Shown: positions 23,841-32,582 of the stretch, one piece after another
Numbering within the stretch: position 1 is the first letter of the stretch
How the letters are laid out: each line of letters begins with the position of its first letter
Assembly (NCBI GenBank): GCA_022072045.1
Contig: JAJVIL010000048.1
Location: 1 to 43,222, forward strand
Origin: Burkholderiaceae bacterium
GTDB lineage: Bacteria; Pseudomonadota; Gammaproteobacteria; Burkholderiales; Burkholderiaceae_C
DNA: 43,222 nt
Direction: 5' to 3'
Position numbers and translations under genes: made by a program
Notes under the pieces: generated by a model
What the model was told of the DNA's origin: nothing
Database searches by the model: none
The model's input: the letters and a program-made list of their open reading frames with translations, nothing else

Positions 23841-25064
23841 TCAGGCGCGGTACAGGTGGCCGCGCCCCATCGGATAGTTCTCGCGCGTGATGTTGCCCTT
23901 GCTGAAGGTGATCTGGAACAGGTGCGTGTAGCCCGCGCTCGAGCGGAACATCTCGGCGCAGCCCACCAGGTAGCTGCGCCAGATGCGGTGCAGGCGCTCG
24001 TCGAAGCGCGCGCTGTCGATGGCCTGGATCTCCGGCCAATGCCGTTCGAAGCGCAGCGCCCATTCGTCGAGCGTGAGCGCGTAGTGGCGGCGCAGGTTCT
24101 CGACGTCGATCACCTCGAGGCCGCAGCGCTCCATCTCGACGATCACTTCGGCCAGGCTCGGAATCCAGCCGCCGGGGAAGACGTGCTTGCGGATGAACAG
24201 CTCGGTGTCGAAGCGCCCGACGTGGCCGATGAAGTGCAGCAGACCGAGGCCGCCGGGCTTCAGGAAGTCGGCGTGCGCCTTCACCACGTCGGCGAGCTGG
24301 TCGCGCCCGGCGTGCTCGAGCGAGCCGATCGACACCACCTTGTCGTAGCTCTGGTCGACTTCGCGGAAGTCGGCCTCGCGCACTTGCAGGCGATCGGACA
24401 GGCCGCGGCGCGCGATGGTCTCGCGCAGCCAGTCGACCTGCTCGGTGGCGGTGTTGACTCCGGTGCCCAGGGCACCGACGGTCTGCAGCGCGCGGAACAT
24501 GAAACCGCCGAAGCCGCAGCCGATGTCGACGAAGCGCTCGCCCGCGGAGAGCCTGATCTTGCGGCACACGTGGTCGATCTTGTTGCGCTGCGCCTGTTCG
24601 AGCGTGGTCGTTCCCTCGGGCCAGTAGCCGCAGGTGTACATCATCAACGGGTCGTCGAGCCAGAGCTGGTAGAACTCGGCGGGCAGACCGTAGTGCGCGC
24701 GTGCGTTGGCCTTGGCCTGCGCCGCGCTGCGGTTGGAGAAGCGCAGTTCGTGCAGGTTGTTCTCCAGCCCGCGAACGGCGTTGAATTGCGTGTCGAAGCC
24801 GCTGGCCAGGCCGGCGGCGAACGCGGCACCGAGGTCGCCCTCGACGTCGACCGCCTGATCGAAGTAGGCGTCGAGCAGCCCGATGTGGCCGCGCAGGAAG
24901 GTCGACAGCAGCGCGGCGTCGTTGCGGAACACGATGCGGAACCTCGGCTCCCCCTGACCGGTCGTATACGCCGTGCCGTCGGACGCGACCACCGCGAATG
25001 CTGCGCCCGAACGCTCGCCGAGCGAATCAACGAGGCTTTGTACCAATGCGCCACTGAAATTCAT
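23841..25064 (-). CDS. SAM-dependent methyltransferase, cyclopropane-fatty-acid-synthase family (TmsB-like)
   Basis: A 407-residue protein. An N-terminal domain of about 120 residues is followed by the CFA-synthase core: HYGLPAEFYQLWLDDPLMMY (substrate/lipid region), the SAM loop VDIGCGFGGFM and SIGSLEHAG, which in classical Cfa reads SIGMFEHVG. It would transfer a methyl group from SAM to the double bond of phospholipid-bound unsaturated fatty acids. In a two-gene operon with a DWF1-like flavoprotein, the product is more likely a 10-methylene/10-methyl chain than a cyclopropane. ATG 25064 is the start; the gene is divergent from ftsH with 79 bases between them. Confidence 0.87.
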   Translation of the reverse strand: MNFSGALVQSLVDSLGERSGAAFAVVASDGTAYTTGQGEPRFRIVFRNDAALLSTFLRGHIGLLDAYFDQAVDVEGDLGAAFAAGLASGFDTQFNAVRGLENNLHELRFSNRSAAQAKANARAHYGLPAEFYQLWLDDPLMMYTCGYWPEGTTTLEQAQRNKIDHVCRKIRLSAGERFVDIGCGFGGFMFRALQTVGALGTGVNTATEQVDWLRETIARRGLSDRLQVREADFREVDQSYDKVVSIGSLEHAGRDQLADVVKAHADFLKPGGLGLLHFIGHVGRFDTELFIRKHVFPGGWIPSLAEVIVEMERCGLEVIDVENLRRHYALTLDEWALRFERHWPEIQAIDSARFDERLHRIWRSYLVGCAEMFRSSAGYTHLFQITFSKGNITRENYPMGRGHLYRA

Positions 25065-25143
25065 GCATCATCCTGTGTCGAGTGCCGGCGTCTGATCGTT
25101 GTGATCCGTGCGGGTTCCGTCGGGCACAGAACAAGCAATCATC

Positions 25144-26979
25144 ATGGAAAAGAAGCACGCCTGGAACATCGGTTATTGGATGCTCGCGGTGCTCGCCGTG
25201 CTGTGGGCGCAGAGTGTGTGGCAATCCGCGGTGCGCGTCGAGCCGGTGCCGTACAGCGATTTCGAGAAGGCGCTGGCCGACGGCAAGATCGACAGCGTGG
25301 TGATCGGCGAGCAAACCATCACCGGCCACCTCAAGACGCCCGAAGGCCGCAAGACGGCGCTGGTGGCCACCCGCGTCGAGCCCGACATCGCGGCCAAGAT
25401 GGACAAGTACAACGTCCGCTACAGCCGCGTCGTCGAGAGCACCTTCCTGCGCGACCTGTTGTCGTGGATCGTGCCGGCGGCGGTGTTCGTGGGGCTGTGG
25501 TACTTCGTGATCCGGCGCATGGCCGATCGCCAGGGCGGCATGGGTGGCGTGGGCGGCTTCCTGTCGATCGGCAAGAGCCGCGCCAAGGTCTACGTGCAGA
25601 CCGACACCGGCGTCACCTTCGCCGACGTGGCCGGCGTCGACGAGGCGCGCGCCGAGCTGGCCGAACTGGTCGACTTCCTCAAGAACCCCAAGGAGTACGG
25701 CCGCCTGGGCGCGCACATTCCGCGCGGCGTGCTGCTGGTGGGGCCGCCGGGTACCGGCAAGACGCTGCTGGCCAAGGCGGTGGCCGGCGAGGCGGGGGTG
25801 CCGTTCTTCTCGATCTCGGGCAGCGAGTTCGTCGAGATGTTCGTCGGCGTCGGCGCCGCGCGCGTGCGCGACCTGTTCGAGCAGGCGCGCGGCCGCGCGC
25901 CGGCGATCGTCTTCATCGACGAGCTCGACGCGCTCGGCCGCGCGCGCGGCGCCTACGGCAGCATCGGCGGCCACGACGAGAAGGAGCAGACGCTCAACCA
26001 GTTGTTGGCCGAGATGGACGGCTTCGACACCTCGGTGGGGTTGATCATCCTGGCGGCGACCAACCGGCCCGAAGTGCTCGACCCGGCGCTGCTACGCGCC
26101 GGGCGCTTCGACCGCCAGGTGCTGGTCGACCGCCCCGACCGCAAGGGCCGCGCCGACATCCTGAAGGTGCACGTGCGCAAGATCGCGCTCGACCCGGCGC
26201 TGTCGCTCGACCAGGTGGCCGCGCTGACGCCGGGCTTCAGCGGCGCCGACCTCGCCAACCTCGTCAACGAGGCGGCGCTGGCGGCCACGCGCCGCAAGGT
26301 GGCGCAGGTGCAGATGGCCGACTTCACCGCCGCGGTCGAGCGCCTCGTCGCCGGCCTCGAGCGGCGCAGCCGGCTGATCAACGAGAAGGAGCGGCGCTGG
26401 GTCGCGTACCACGAGATGGGGCACACGCTGGTCGCGCTGTCGCAGCCCGACGCCGATGCGGTGCACAAGGTGTCGATCATCCCGCGCGGCATCGGCGCGC
26501 TCGGCTACACGATCCAGCGGCCGAGCGAAGACCGCCACCTCGCCACGCGTGGCGAGATGCAGCAGCGCATCGCGGTGCTGCTCGGCGGGCGCGCCGCCGA
26601 GATGGTGGTGTTCGGCGACTTCTCCAGCGGCGCCTCCGACGATCTGGCGCGGGCCACCGAGATCGCGCGCGACATGGTGATGCGCCACGGCATGGACGAG
26701 GGCATCGGCCCGGTGACGATCGATCCGCCGCGCTCGACGTTTCTCGACGTCGCGCAGGCGGCGCCGGCGCGGCCGCCGGTGTCCGAGGCGCTGCAGCAGC
26801 GCGTCGACGATGCCGTGCACGCGCTGGTCACCACGGGGCTGCAGCAGGCGCGCGCGGTGCTGCAGCAGCACCGCGACCTGCTCGAACGCGGCGCACAGGA
26901 GCTGCTGCAGAAGGAGACGCTCGACGAGGCGGCGATCGCCGTCTACGCCAAGGCGATCCGCGGACCGGTTGCGAGCTGA
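25144..26979 (+). CDS. ftsH: ATP-dependent zinc metalloprotease FtsH (extra paralogue)
   Basis: A 611-residue membrane AAA+ protease. Two membrane helices (about 9-28 and 102-122) flank a short periplasmic domain. The AAA domain has Walker A GPPGTGKT at 200-207, Walker [11 protein letters not shown] and a second region of homology ending [10 protein letters not shown]. The zinc site is H423-E-M-G-H427, with Met where most FtsH proteins have Ala (HEAGH). ATG 25144 begins the family-type N-terminus; a GTG 12 codons upstream is less likely. The usual rlmE-ftsH-folP neighbourhood is absent, so this is probably a second, specialised copy. Targets would be membrane proteins and unstable regulators. 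Confidence 0.92.
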   Translation: MEKKHAWNIGYWMLAVLAVLWAQSVWQSAVRVEPVPYSDFEKALADGKIDSVVIGEQTITGHLKTPEGRKTALVATRVEPDIAAKMDKYNVRYSRVVESTFLRDLLSWIVPAAVFVGLWYFVIRRMADRQGGMGGVGGFLSIGKSRAKVYVQTDTGVTFADVAGVDEARAELAELVDFLKNPKEYGRLGAHIPRGVLLVGPPGTGKTLLAKAVAGEAGVPFFSISGSEFVEMFVGVGAARVRDLFEQARGRAPAIVFIDELDALGRARGAYGSIGGHDEKEQTLNQLLAEMDGFDTSVGLIILAATNRPEVLDPALLRAGRFDRQVLVDRPDRKGRADILKVHVRKIALDPALSLDQVAALTPGFSGADLANLVNEAALAATRRKVAQVQMADFTAAVERLVAGLERRSRLINEKERRWVAYHEMGHTLVALSQPDADAVHKVSIIPRGIGALGYTIQRPSEDRHLATRGEMQQRIAVLLGGRAAEMVVFGDFSSGASDDLARATEIARDMVMRHGMDEGIGPVTIDPPRSTFLDVAQAAPARPPVSEALQQRVDDAVHALVTTGLQQARAVLQQHRDLLERGAQELLQKETLDEAAIAVYAKAIRGPVAS

Positions 26980-27099
26980 GGGCCGGGGGCCGTCGTTCAG
27001 GCCAGGGATAGCGCCACCGCAGCAAGCTGCACAGGCGAGCGGGTCGAGCGCTCGCTGGTGCTCGCCGCGAGTGCACAATGAAAGAGGAGGGCAAGGGTC

Positions 27100-27831
27100 A
27101 TGCCATCGACGGTTCGGATCGGTTCGCGCGGCTTCGACGTCGCGGTGGTGCAGCTTCAGTTGAACCTCAAGGGCACGCCGAGCCCGCGCCTGAGCGTCGA
27201 CGGCGTGTTCGGCCCGCTGACGAACGCCGCGCTGGTCGCGTTCCAGCGCGCGGCGAGGCTGTCGCCCGACGGCGTGGCCGGCCCGCTGACGCACGCCGAA
27301 CTGGCGCGAGGCCTGACGCTGAGCACCGCCAACCACGCGGTGAACCACATCGCGCAGCCGACGACCACCACCTGCTGGGCCGCCAGCACCGCGATGATGA
27401 CGCGCTCGACCGTGCCGGCGGTGCAGGCCAAGACGCCGCGCGACATGATCGCCGCCGACGGGAGTCTGCTCAACAGCTCGGGCAACGACCAGGCGGTGGT
27501 CACTGGCGCACGCTACGGTGCGGTGCACGGCCTGCGTTGCCACGCGCCGATGAGCTGGACCGTCGCCAGCCTGGTGGCCGCGCTGCGGCGCAGCCCGCTC
27601 ATGTTCGACATGCTGTGGAACACCAGCGACTACGCGCAGGGCGCGGGTTCGCCCGGCCACATGGTCGTGGTGTCGGCGCTGGTCAGCGACAACCACCCGG
27701 CCGGTGCCGGTACGCACCTGCTGGTGCTCGACCCGTGGCGACCGCACCGGGGCAAGGTGTCGTGGGTGGCGTACGCGCGCTGGATCAACGAGGTGCCGAC
27801 GCGCACCTACCGGGTGTTCGAGCGGGGCTAG
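27100..27831 (+). CDS. Peptidoglycan-binding protein with papain-like cysteine peptidase domain
   Basis: A 243-residue protein of two parts. Residues 5-72 are a PG_binding_1 domain (GSRGFDVAVVQLQLNLKG ... DGVFGPLTNAALVAFQR). Residues 80-243 resemble the AvrRpt2-type papain-like peptidases: C92 in TTCWAASTAMM, H187 in GHMVVVSAL and D211 in LDPWRP, a plausible Cys-His-Asp triad in the right order. No signal peptide is visible, so export would need another route (for example a secretion system), or the protein acts inside the cell. An AGGAGG site precedes ATG 27100. Could be a wall-targeted effector or toxin; no immunity gene is evident. Confidence 0.78.
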   Translation: MPSTVRIGSRGFDVAVVQLQLNLKGTPSPRLSVDGVFGPLTNAALVAFQRAARLSPDGVAGPLTHAELARGLTLSTANHAVNHIAQPTTTTCWAASTAMMTRSTVPAVQAKTPRDMIAADGSLLNSSGNDQAVVTGARYGAVHGLRCHAPMSWTVASLVAALRRSPLMFDMLWNTSDYAQGAGSPGHMVVVSALVSDNHPAGAGTHLLVLDPWRPHRGKVSWVAYARWINEVPTRTYRVFERG

Positions 27832-27847
27832 CCGGCGCAGGCTCCGC

Positions 27848-27907
27848 CTAGCGGAAATCGAGCAGCACCTTCATCGACTGCGAGCGGTCGGCGGCGAGCG
27901 TGAAGGC
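27848..27907 (-). pseudogene. 3' remnant of a zinc-type alcohol dehydrogenase gene
   Basis: About 20 codons on the minus strand, ending in a TAG at 27848-27850, read AFTLAADRSQSMKVLLDFR. This is the characteristic C-terminus of medium-chain zinc alcohol/polyol dehydrogenases (the ...AADRS..MKV.L.F end). Upstream of about 27910 the similarity stops and the end of the DUF1638 gene begins, so the rest of the dehydrogenase gene is missing. It marks the left edge of the corrinoid island. Confidence 0.7.
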
Positions 27908-27914
27908 GCACAGA

Positions 27915-28634
27915 TCAAGCCTGCTTGCGCCCCTGCGGCGGCCCCTCGCCTGCACGCAGGAACATCTCGAGCGTGATCTCGCCGCCCGGTCGAACCACGA
28001 CGAACTCTTCGGTGGCGCTGTCGATGTGACCGGGCATGGCGACCAACGCGTCGATCAGCTCGCTGGTGCCGATCGTCTCCTCGTACTCCATCCCGAAGCG
28101 CTGCTTGCAGAAGGCGGCGACCTTCATTGCATCGGTGCGGCAACCGTCGAGTTCATTCTGCGAGAAGCCCACCATGCACAAGGTGCGGTAGTGCCTGTAC
28201 TTCATCTCGACAAGGTAGTCGGCGGTCTCCTGGTCGTATTGCTGCGCGTAGGCGAGGTACTCGGTCAGCGGCTCGTCCCCGGCGTCGAGCCAGCCCTTCG
28301 TCAGATAGTAGGTGCCGGCGTTGGCGACGAAGCGCTGCACGAAGCGCTGTTGCGAGCCGATGAAGATCGCCACGCAGTCGTGCGTGCGCGGGATGATCAG
28401 TGTGTGCATGCCGGCCTTCAGGCCGACCAGTCCGCTACCGCACAGGCCATAGCCGACGATCACCATGCTGGGCTCGGGCAGCGCATCCAGCCGCTGCTGC
28501 AGCGCTGCGGCAAGCTTCTGCGGCGTGTTGTGCAGCGCGATGTCCATCCACGTGACCGGCATGTCGGCCGGCAGACGTGACCCCAGCAGATGGCGCAGCA
28601 CATTGCATGAGAGCACGACGGTGGGCTGGCTCAT
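27915..28634 (-). CDS. DUF1638 protein
   Basis: A 239-residue cytoplasmic protein of the DUF1638 family, recognised from LSCNVLRHLL near the start, VIVGYGLCGSGLVGL, LIIPRTHDCVAIFIGSQQRF and YYLTKGW. Cysteines and histidines in these conserved blocks (CGSG, RTHDC) could bind a metal or cofactor. The function is not established; from memory, relatives often lie beside corrinoid-dependent methyltransferase genes, as here. ATG 28634 is chosen over an upstream in-frame ATG because the family N-terminus begins there and the spacing to the RACo-like stop is 19 bases. It is the last gene of the long minus-strand operon. Confidence 0.85.
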   Translation of the reverse strand: MSQPTVVLSCNVLRHLLGSRLPADMPVTWMDIALHNTPQKLAAALQQRLDALPEPSMVIVGYGLCGSGLVGLKAGMHTLIIPRTHDCVAIFIGSQQRFVQRFVANAGTYYLTKGWLDAGDEPLTEYLAYAQQYDQETADYLVEMKYRHYRTLCMVGFSQNELDGCRTDAMKVAAFCKQRFGMEYEETIGTSELIDALVAMPGHIDSATEEFVVVRPGGEITLEMFLRAGEGPPQGRKQA

Positions 28635-28653
28635 GGTGTCGGCTCTTGCTTGC

Positions 28654-30546
28654 TCAGTCCAGAATGGCCGCGGGTGCAGGCGAGAGCTGGGTGTGCCTGA
28701 CGAACAGATCCTGGAAGTCCCCACGGAAGCTGAGCTCGAGCACCGACAGGCGACGCGCCAATTGCGCCGCGCGGCGCCGCTGGTGGCGATCGAGCAGCGC
28801 CGCGCGCGCGCCGTCGCCGGCCGCGTTGCCGATCGAGCGCACGCATTGCACGGGCAACGGCGGCACCAGGCCGATCTCGAGAATGTCCTCCGGCTGCAGG
28901 TGGTTGCCGAACGCGCCGGCCAGGTAGACGCGGTCGAGCCGTGTCACGCCGCTTTCGGCAAGCAGGATCTCGATGCCTGCGCGCAGCGCCGCCTTGCCGA
29001 GTTGGACCGCGCGGATGTCCTGCTGCGTGAGGACGATGTCGCGCGCGGTGCGCGCGTAGGGCGCGCGCACGAGCACAAGTTCCTCGCTGTCGCCTTCGCT
29101 GTTGGCGCGGAGCTGGGCGTGGGTGGTCGGTGGGGCGAGCGCGCCGTCGCGCCCGATCAGGCCTGCGCGCACCCCCGCCGAGACGCCCGAGATCACCCCT
29201 GATCCGCACAGCCCGATCGGCCGCTTGTCGCCAGCAGCATCCGGCTCTCCGATCGCTGCCCATCGGATCGCGCCGTCGGCTCCTACCCAGACCCGTTCGA
29301 CCGCACCGGGGGCTGCTCGCATGCCGCAGCGGATGTGGGCTCCTTCGTATACCGGACCGGTGGCACAGGATGTGGCACTCAGCTTGCCCTCGTGCGACAG
29401 CACTACCTCCCCATTGGTACCCACGTCGACCAGCAATTGCGAGCCCCGGTAGAAGTCGGCACCGCGCGTCAACAGCGCAGCGAGCGTGTCGCCGCCGATG
29501 TAGCCCGAGATCATCGGGAACACGTAGGCCTGCGCTTGCGGCGCGATCGCCAGGCCCAGGTCGCGTGCAGGGATGTCCACCCCTTCGCTGCGCACTGGCA
29601 GGTAGGGTGTGCGGCCCAGCGATCGCGGATCCAGCCCGAGCAGGATGTGCTGCATCGTCGGGTTGCCGACGAGCACCGCGTCGACGACATCGGCAGGCGG
29701 TACGCCGACCTCGGCGCACGCCTCGATCAGCGCGCGATTGATCTCGTCCACCAGCAGTTGGCGCATGCTGCCCAGAAGTGCCCCGTCCTGCTGGATGTGG
29801 GTGATGCGCGAGATGACATCCTCACCATAAATCGCCTGTGGGTTGACCGCAGTGCGCATGGTCAGGATCTGGCCGCAGGTCAAATCGCAGAGGAAGACGA
29901 CGAACGACGTGGTGCCGATGTCCACCGCGATGCCGCAGGTACGCGCATGGCGCCCGGGCAGCAGTTGCACGATGTGGCGGTCGCGCAGCACGGTGGCCGT
30001 CACTTCGCGCATGGCGTCGAATCCAGCCACTGCGCTGAAATCGGCCAGCACCGGCAGCGGGAGCTCGACTGCTCGCGTGCCCAGCGCTGCTGCCGCGGCC
30101 TGTTCGATGCGCGTGGCCAGCGCCCGCGGCGGCGCTGCGTCGGGACCGTCGACGGCAAATGTCACGCGCGTCGCAAGCGGTCTCGCCGTGACCGCGGTGG
30201 CTGTGAACGGTTTGCGCGGCGCACTGCGTACGGCCTGACTCTCCGGTGGTATCGAGATCGTCAGTTCCCCGCGCACCTCGCACAGGCAGGCCAGCCGATA
30301 GGTGCCGCCCTGCGGATGGGGCGGCAGCAACGCGGTTTCCGCAGCACTGGGTGCCGCAAGGGCACCTGGCCCGGCAGTGTCGACCTGCACTATGCAACTG
30401 CCGCACTTGCCGCGGCCGCCGCAGATCGACTTGATGCCGATGCCGCATCTCCAGGCACCGAACAACAACCGCTCGCCGTCGCGCACCGTGATGCGCCGTG
30501 CATCGTCCGACAGGGAGACGTGATGCAGGGCGGCGGGCTTGCTCAT
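28654..30546 (-). CDS. RACo-like reductive activator of corrinoid proteins
   Basis: A 630-residue protein. The N-terminus is a [2Fe-2S] ferredoxin domain with C42-x5-C48-x2-C51 and C87 or C89. A linker domain follows, then an ASKHA-type ATPase domain starting around 204 (CGIAVDIGTTSFVV) with a middle part carrying LLVDVGTNGEVVL and CGSGVISG. This is the architecture of RACo, which uses ATP to return inactivated Co(II) corrinoid to Co(I) in methyltransferase systems. It therefore probably serves the corrinoid domain of the gene at 34119-36056. It is separated from the amidohydrolase by 12 bases. The electron donor to its cluster is not encoded in the island. Confidence 0.92.
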   Translation of the reverse strand: MSKPAALHHVSLSDDARRITVRDGERLLFGAWRCGIGIKSICGGRGKCGSCIVQVDTAGPGALAAPSAAETALLPPHPQGGTYRLACLCEVRGELTISIPPESQAVRSAPRKPFTATAVTARPLATRVTFAVDGPDAAPPRALATRIEQAAAAALGTRAVELPLPVLADFSAVAGFDAMREVTATVLRDRHIVQLLPGRHARTCGIAVDIGTTSFVVFLCDLTCGQILTMRTAVNPQAIYGEDVISRITHIQQDGALLGSMRQLLVDEINRALIEACAEVGVPPADVVDAVLVGNPTMQHILLGLDPRSLGRTPYLPVRSEGVDIPARDLGLAIAPQAQAYVFPMISGYIGGDTLAALLTRGADFYRGSQLLVDVGTNGEVVLSHEGKLSATSCATGPVYEGAHIRCGMRAAPGAVERVWVGADGAIRWAAIGEPDAAGDKRPIGLCGSGVISGVSAGVRAGLIGRDGALAPPTTHAQLRANSEGDSEELVLVRAPYARTARDIVLTQQDIRAVQLGKAALRAGIEILLAESGVTRLDRVYLAGAFGNHLQPEDILEIGLVPPLPVQCVRSIGNAAGDGARAALLDRHQRRRAAQLARRLSVLELSFRGDFQDLFVRHTQLSPAPAAILD

Positions 30547-30558
30547 CGATCTCGCGCT

Positions 30559-31704
30559 TCAATCGCCACCGCACAAGGCGACCCTGGCGCCGTCAAGATT
30601 GGCAAGGTCGACGAACGGATCGCCTTCGAAGAGCGCCAGCTCGACGCGGGCGCCGTCGGCGATCGTCGCCGGCTCAGCGCCCCACAGGCGGCGCGGCCGT
30701 ACGGTGGCGCTGTGCAGAGCCTGCTCCAGGCCAAGTCCGCACTCGACAAAGCGCCGGAGTTCGGCGAATAACCCTGCGCCGTGTTCGACGCCCTGGCTGC
30801 CGGCATCCGAACCCGCAACCAGGTTGACGCCGAGCTGCGCTGCGCGTGCGACGTGCTCGCGGTGAGCGTCGAGGATCGCGCGCAGGTTGCCCACTGTCTC
30901 CCCGGTCCACGGCGCCAGTTCCGGGCGGACCCACTGGAAGTGCACGGGCGAGAAGGTCGGAACCCAGGCTGTGCCCTCGCCGCCCATGCGTCGCAGGATC
31001 TCTTCGGTCATGAAGAAGCCGTGCTCGATCGAATCGACACCGGCGCGCACGGCAACGTCGATGCCCTCGCTGCCGCTGCAGTGCGCGAACGTGCGCAGCC
31101 CCGCATCGTGCGCCGCGCGCACAATCGCTGCCAATGTGTCGCAGTCGAACTGCGGAGGGCCTTTGACGCGACCGGACTCGAAATCGATGATTCCGGTCTG
31201 GATAATCTTCAGGTCGTCGGCGCTGGCAGCGGCGGCTTCGCGCACCGCCGCGAGTGCCTGGTCGAGGCTCGCGACTTCGCGCGCCAGAAGGGCACCATAT
31301 CGATCGGGGCGGCGCAGCGCGACGCCGGGCGAGCGCACCTGCGGCGTTCGTATTTCGGCGCGCAGCGCATGGTTCACACCGAAACGGTCGCCGGCGTCAC
31401 GCACGAGCGTGATGCCGCGCGCGCGCGCGCGCTCGGCGTTTGCGCGCGCAACGCCGAGCATCGTCTCGAACGGTGCATCGAGATAGCGTCTGCGCGTCGC
31501 GACATCGACTTCGCCGCCGTCTAGAAACAGGTGGCAATGAGCCTCCACCAGGCCTGGCATCACAAAGGCCACGTTCAGGCGCTGTGGGCCGTCGTGCTCG
31601 CCGTCGCGCCGCTCGACGATGCGGCCGCGCTCGATGAACAGTGTGACCGGTCGCGCGTGGTAGCGCTCACCGTCGAACCAGCAACCGGCAACCAGTGTCT
31701 TCAT
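30559..31704 (-). CDS. Amidohydrolase-superfamily metal-dependent hydrolase
   Basis: A 381-residue TIM-barrel hydrolase with a complete metal site by eye: H56-x-H58 (EAHCHLFL), K166 or a nearby residue, H208 (TFAHCSG), H228 (DSIEHGF) and D300 (AGSDAGS). It is closest in feel to imidazolonepropionase/prolidase-type amidohydrolases acting on cyclic amides or similar. Its ATG overlaps the stop of the upstream methyltransferase by 4 bases, so it is firmly part of the operon and presumably acts on the imported substrate or its demethylated product. Chloromethane (cmu) clusters of Hyphomicrobium also carry a hutI-like gene (from memory). Substrate unknown. Confidence 0.87.
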   Translation of the reverse strand: MKTLVAGCWFDGERYHARPVTLFIERGRIVERRDGEHDGPQRLNVAFVMPGLVEAHCHLFLDGGEVDVATRRRYLDAPFETMLGVARANAERARARGITLVRDAGDRFGVNHALRAEIRTPQVRSPGVALRRPDRYGALLAREVASLDQALAAVREAAAASADDLKIIQTGIIDFESGRVKGPPQFDCDTLAAIVRAAHDAGLRTFAHCSGSEGIDVAVRAGVDSIEHGFFMTEEILRRMGGEGTAWVPTFSPVHFQWVRPELAPWTGETVGNLRAILDAHREHVARAAQLGVNLVAGSDAGSQGVEHGAGLFAELRRFVECGLGLEQALHSATVRPRRLWGAEPATIADGARVELALFEGDPFVDLANLDGARVALCGGD

Positions 31705-32582
31705 TCGCTCTGGTACAGCTCGACCACGGCCATCAGGGCCTCGCTGTCGCGCAACGCAACGATGCGGGCGAACTCGCGCAGCACGCGGTTGTCGGTTGGC
31801 AGCAGCCGGTATGCGCGCCAGGGTGTGCCGAGCACTGTGTCGAACCCCAGCGGCATCGCCACGGTGAGAAAGGCGCACTCGATCTGCAGGTGCAGATCGG
31901 AACCGTCGCTTGCCGTCTTGGGCAGATGCTGAGGCAGATTGGACAGGCCACCCATGATGTGGATGCCCGCCAGCGCGGGATCCTGCCGCACCAGGCGTGT
32001 GCCATCCAGCGCCATCTGGATCAGGCCTTCGGTATCGGCGGCCAGGGTGGCGATCGAGACATCGACGAACAGGTCCTCGTTGCGGACGCCGTATTCGCCG
32101 ACGAGCCGCAACGCCATGCGGCGGGCTGCCCCGTGAACCTCCGCGCCGGTGCGGTTGGGCATCATGCGCCCATCGCAGACTTGCTCCGACGACATCAGTA
32201 CCGCGCGGCAAGGGCGTACCTTCAACAGTTCAGCCAGTTGCCAGCGTGACTCGGAGATCGAGTTGATGATCGGCTTCTCGCCGTGCGCCCTGGCGGGGTC
32301 GTAGGCCTCGAGCACGGCCTTCAATACGTCGAAGTCAGGGCAATCGAGCGATAGCGGAACGTCGACCACCGCCTGGATCGCGCGCACGATTTCGACCATG
32401 AAGCCCGGGTCGTTCAAGGCCTTTGTGCCGGCGTTGACGTTGAGGAAGCGCGCGCCCTGGCTCGCCTGCCGCACCGCGAGCGCCTGGATCGCCGCGAGAT
32501 CCTCTTTCTCGAACAGCGCCTGGGTCGAGCGGAAGCCCGGGTTGATACGCTCGCCGATGATCGTCAGGCCAGCAATGGACAC
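31701..32582 (-). CDS. Methyltetrahydrofolate:corrinoid methyltransferase (DHPS-like, MtgA/MtvA type)
   Basis: A 293-residue pterin-binding TIM barrel: IIGERINPGF at the start, FLNVNAGTKA, VPLSLDCPDFDVLKA, KPIINSIS and a C-terminal GFDTVLGTP. These are the motifs of the methyltransferase-II/AcsE group rather than of folate-making FolP. The predicted job is to pass the methyl group from methyl-cob(III)alamin to tetrahydrofolate. Start is GTG 32582, backed by a strong GGGGAGG site seven bases upstream; it overlaps the MetV-MetF gene by 19 bases. Among chloromethane degraders CmuB does this step. Confidence 0.9.
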   Translation of the reverse strand: MSIAGLTIIGERINPGFRSTQALFEKEDLAAIQALAVRQASQGARFLNVNAGTKALNDPGFMVEIVRAIQAVVDVPLSLDCPDFDVLKAVLEAYDPARAHGEKPIINSISESRWQLAELLKVRPCRAVLMSSEQVCDGRMMPNRTGAEVHGAARRMALRLVGEYGVRNEDLFVDVSIATLAADTEGLIQMALDGTRLVRQDPALAGIHIMGGLSNLPQHLPKTASDGSDLHLQIECAFLTVAMPLGFDTVLGTPWRAYRLLPTDNRVLREFARIVALRDSEALMAVVELYQSE

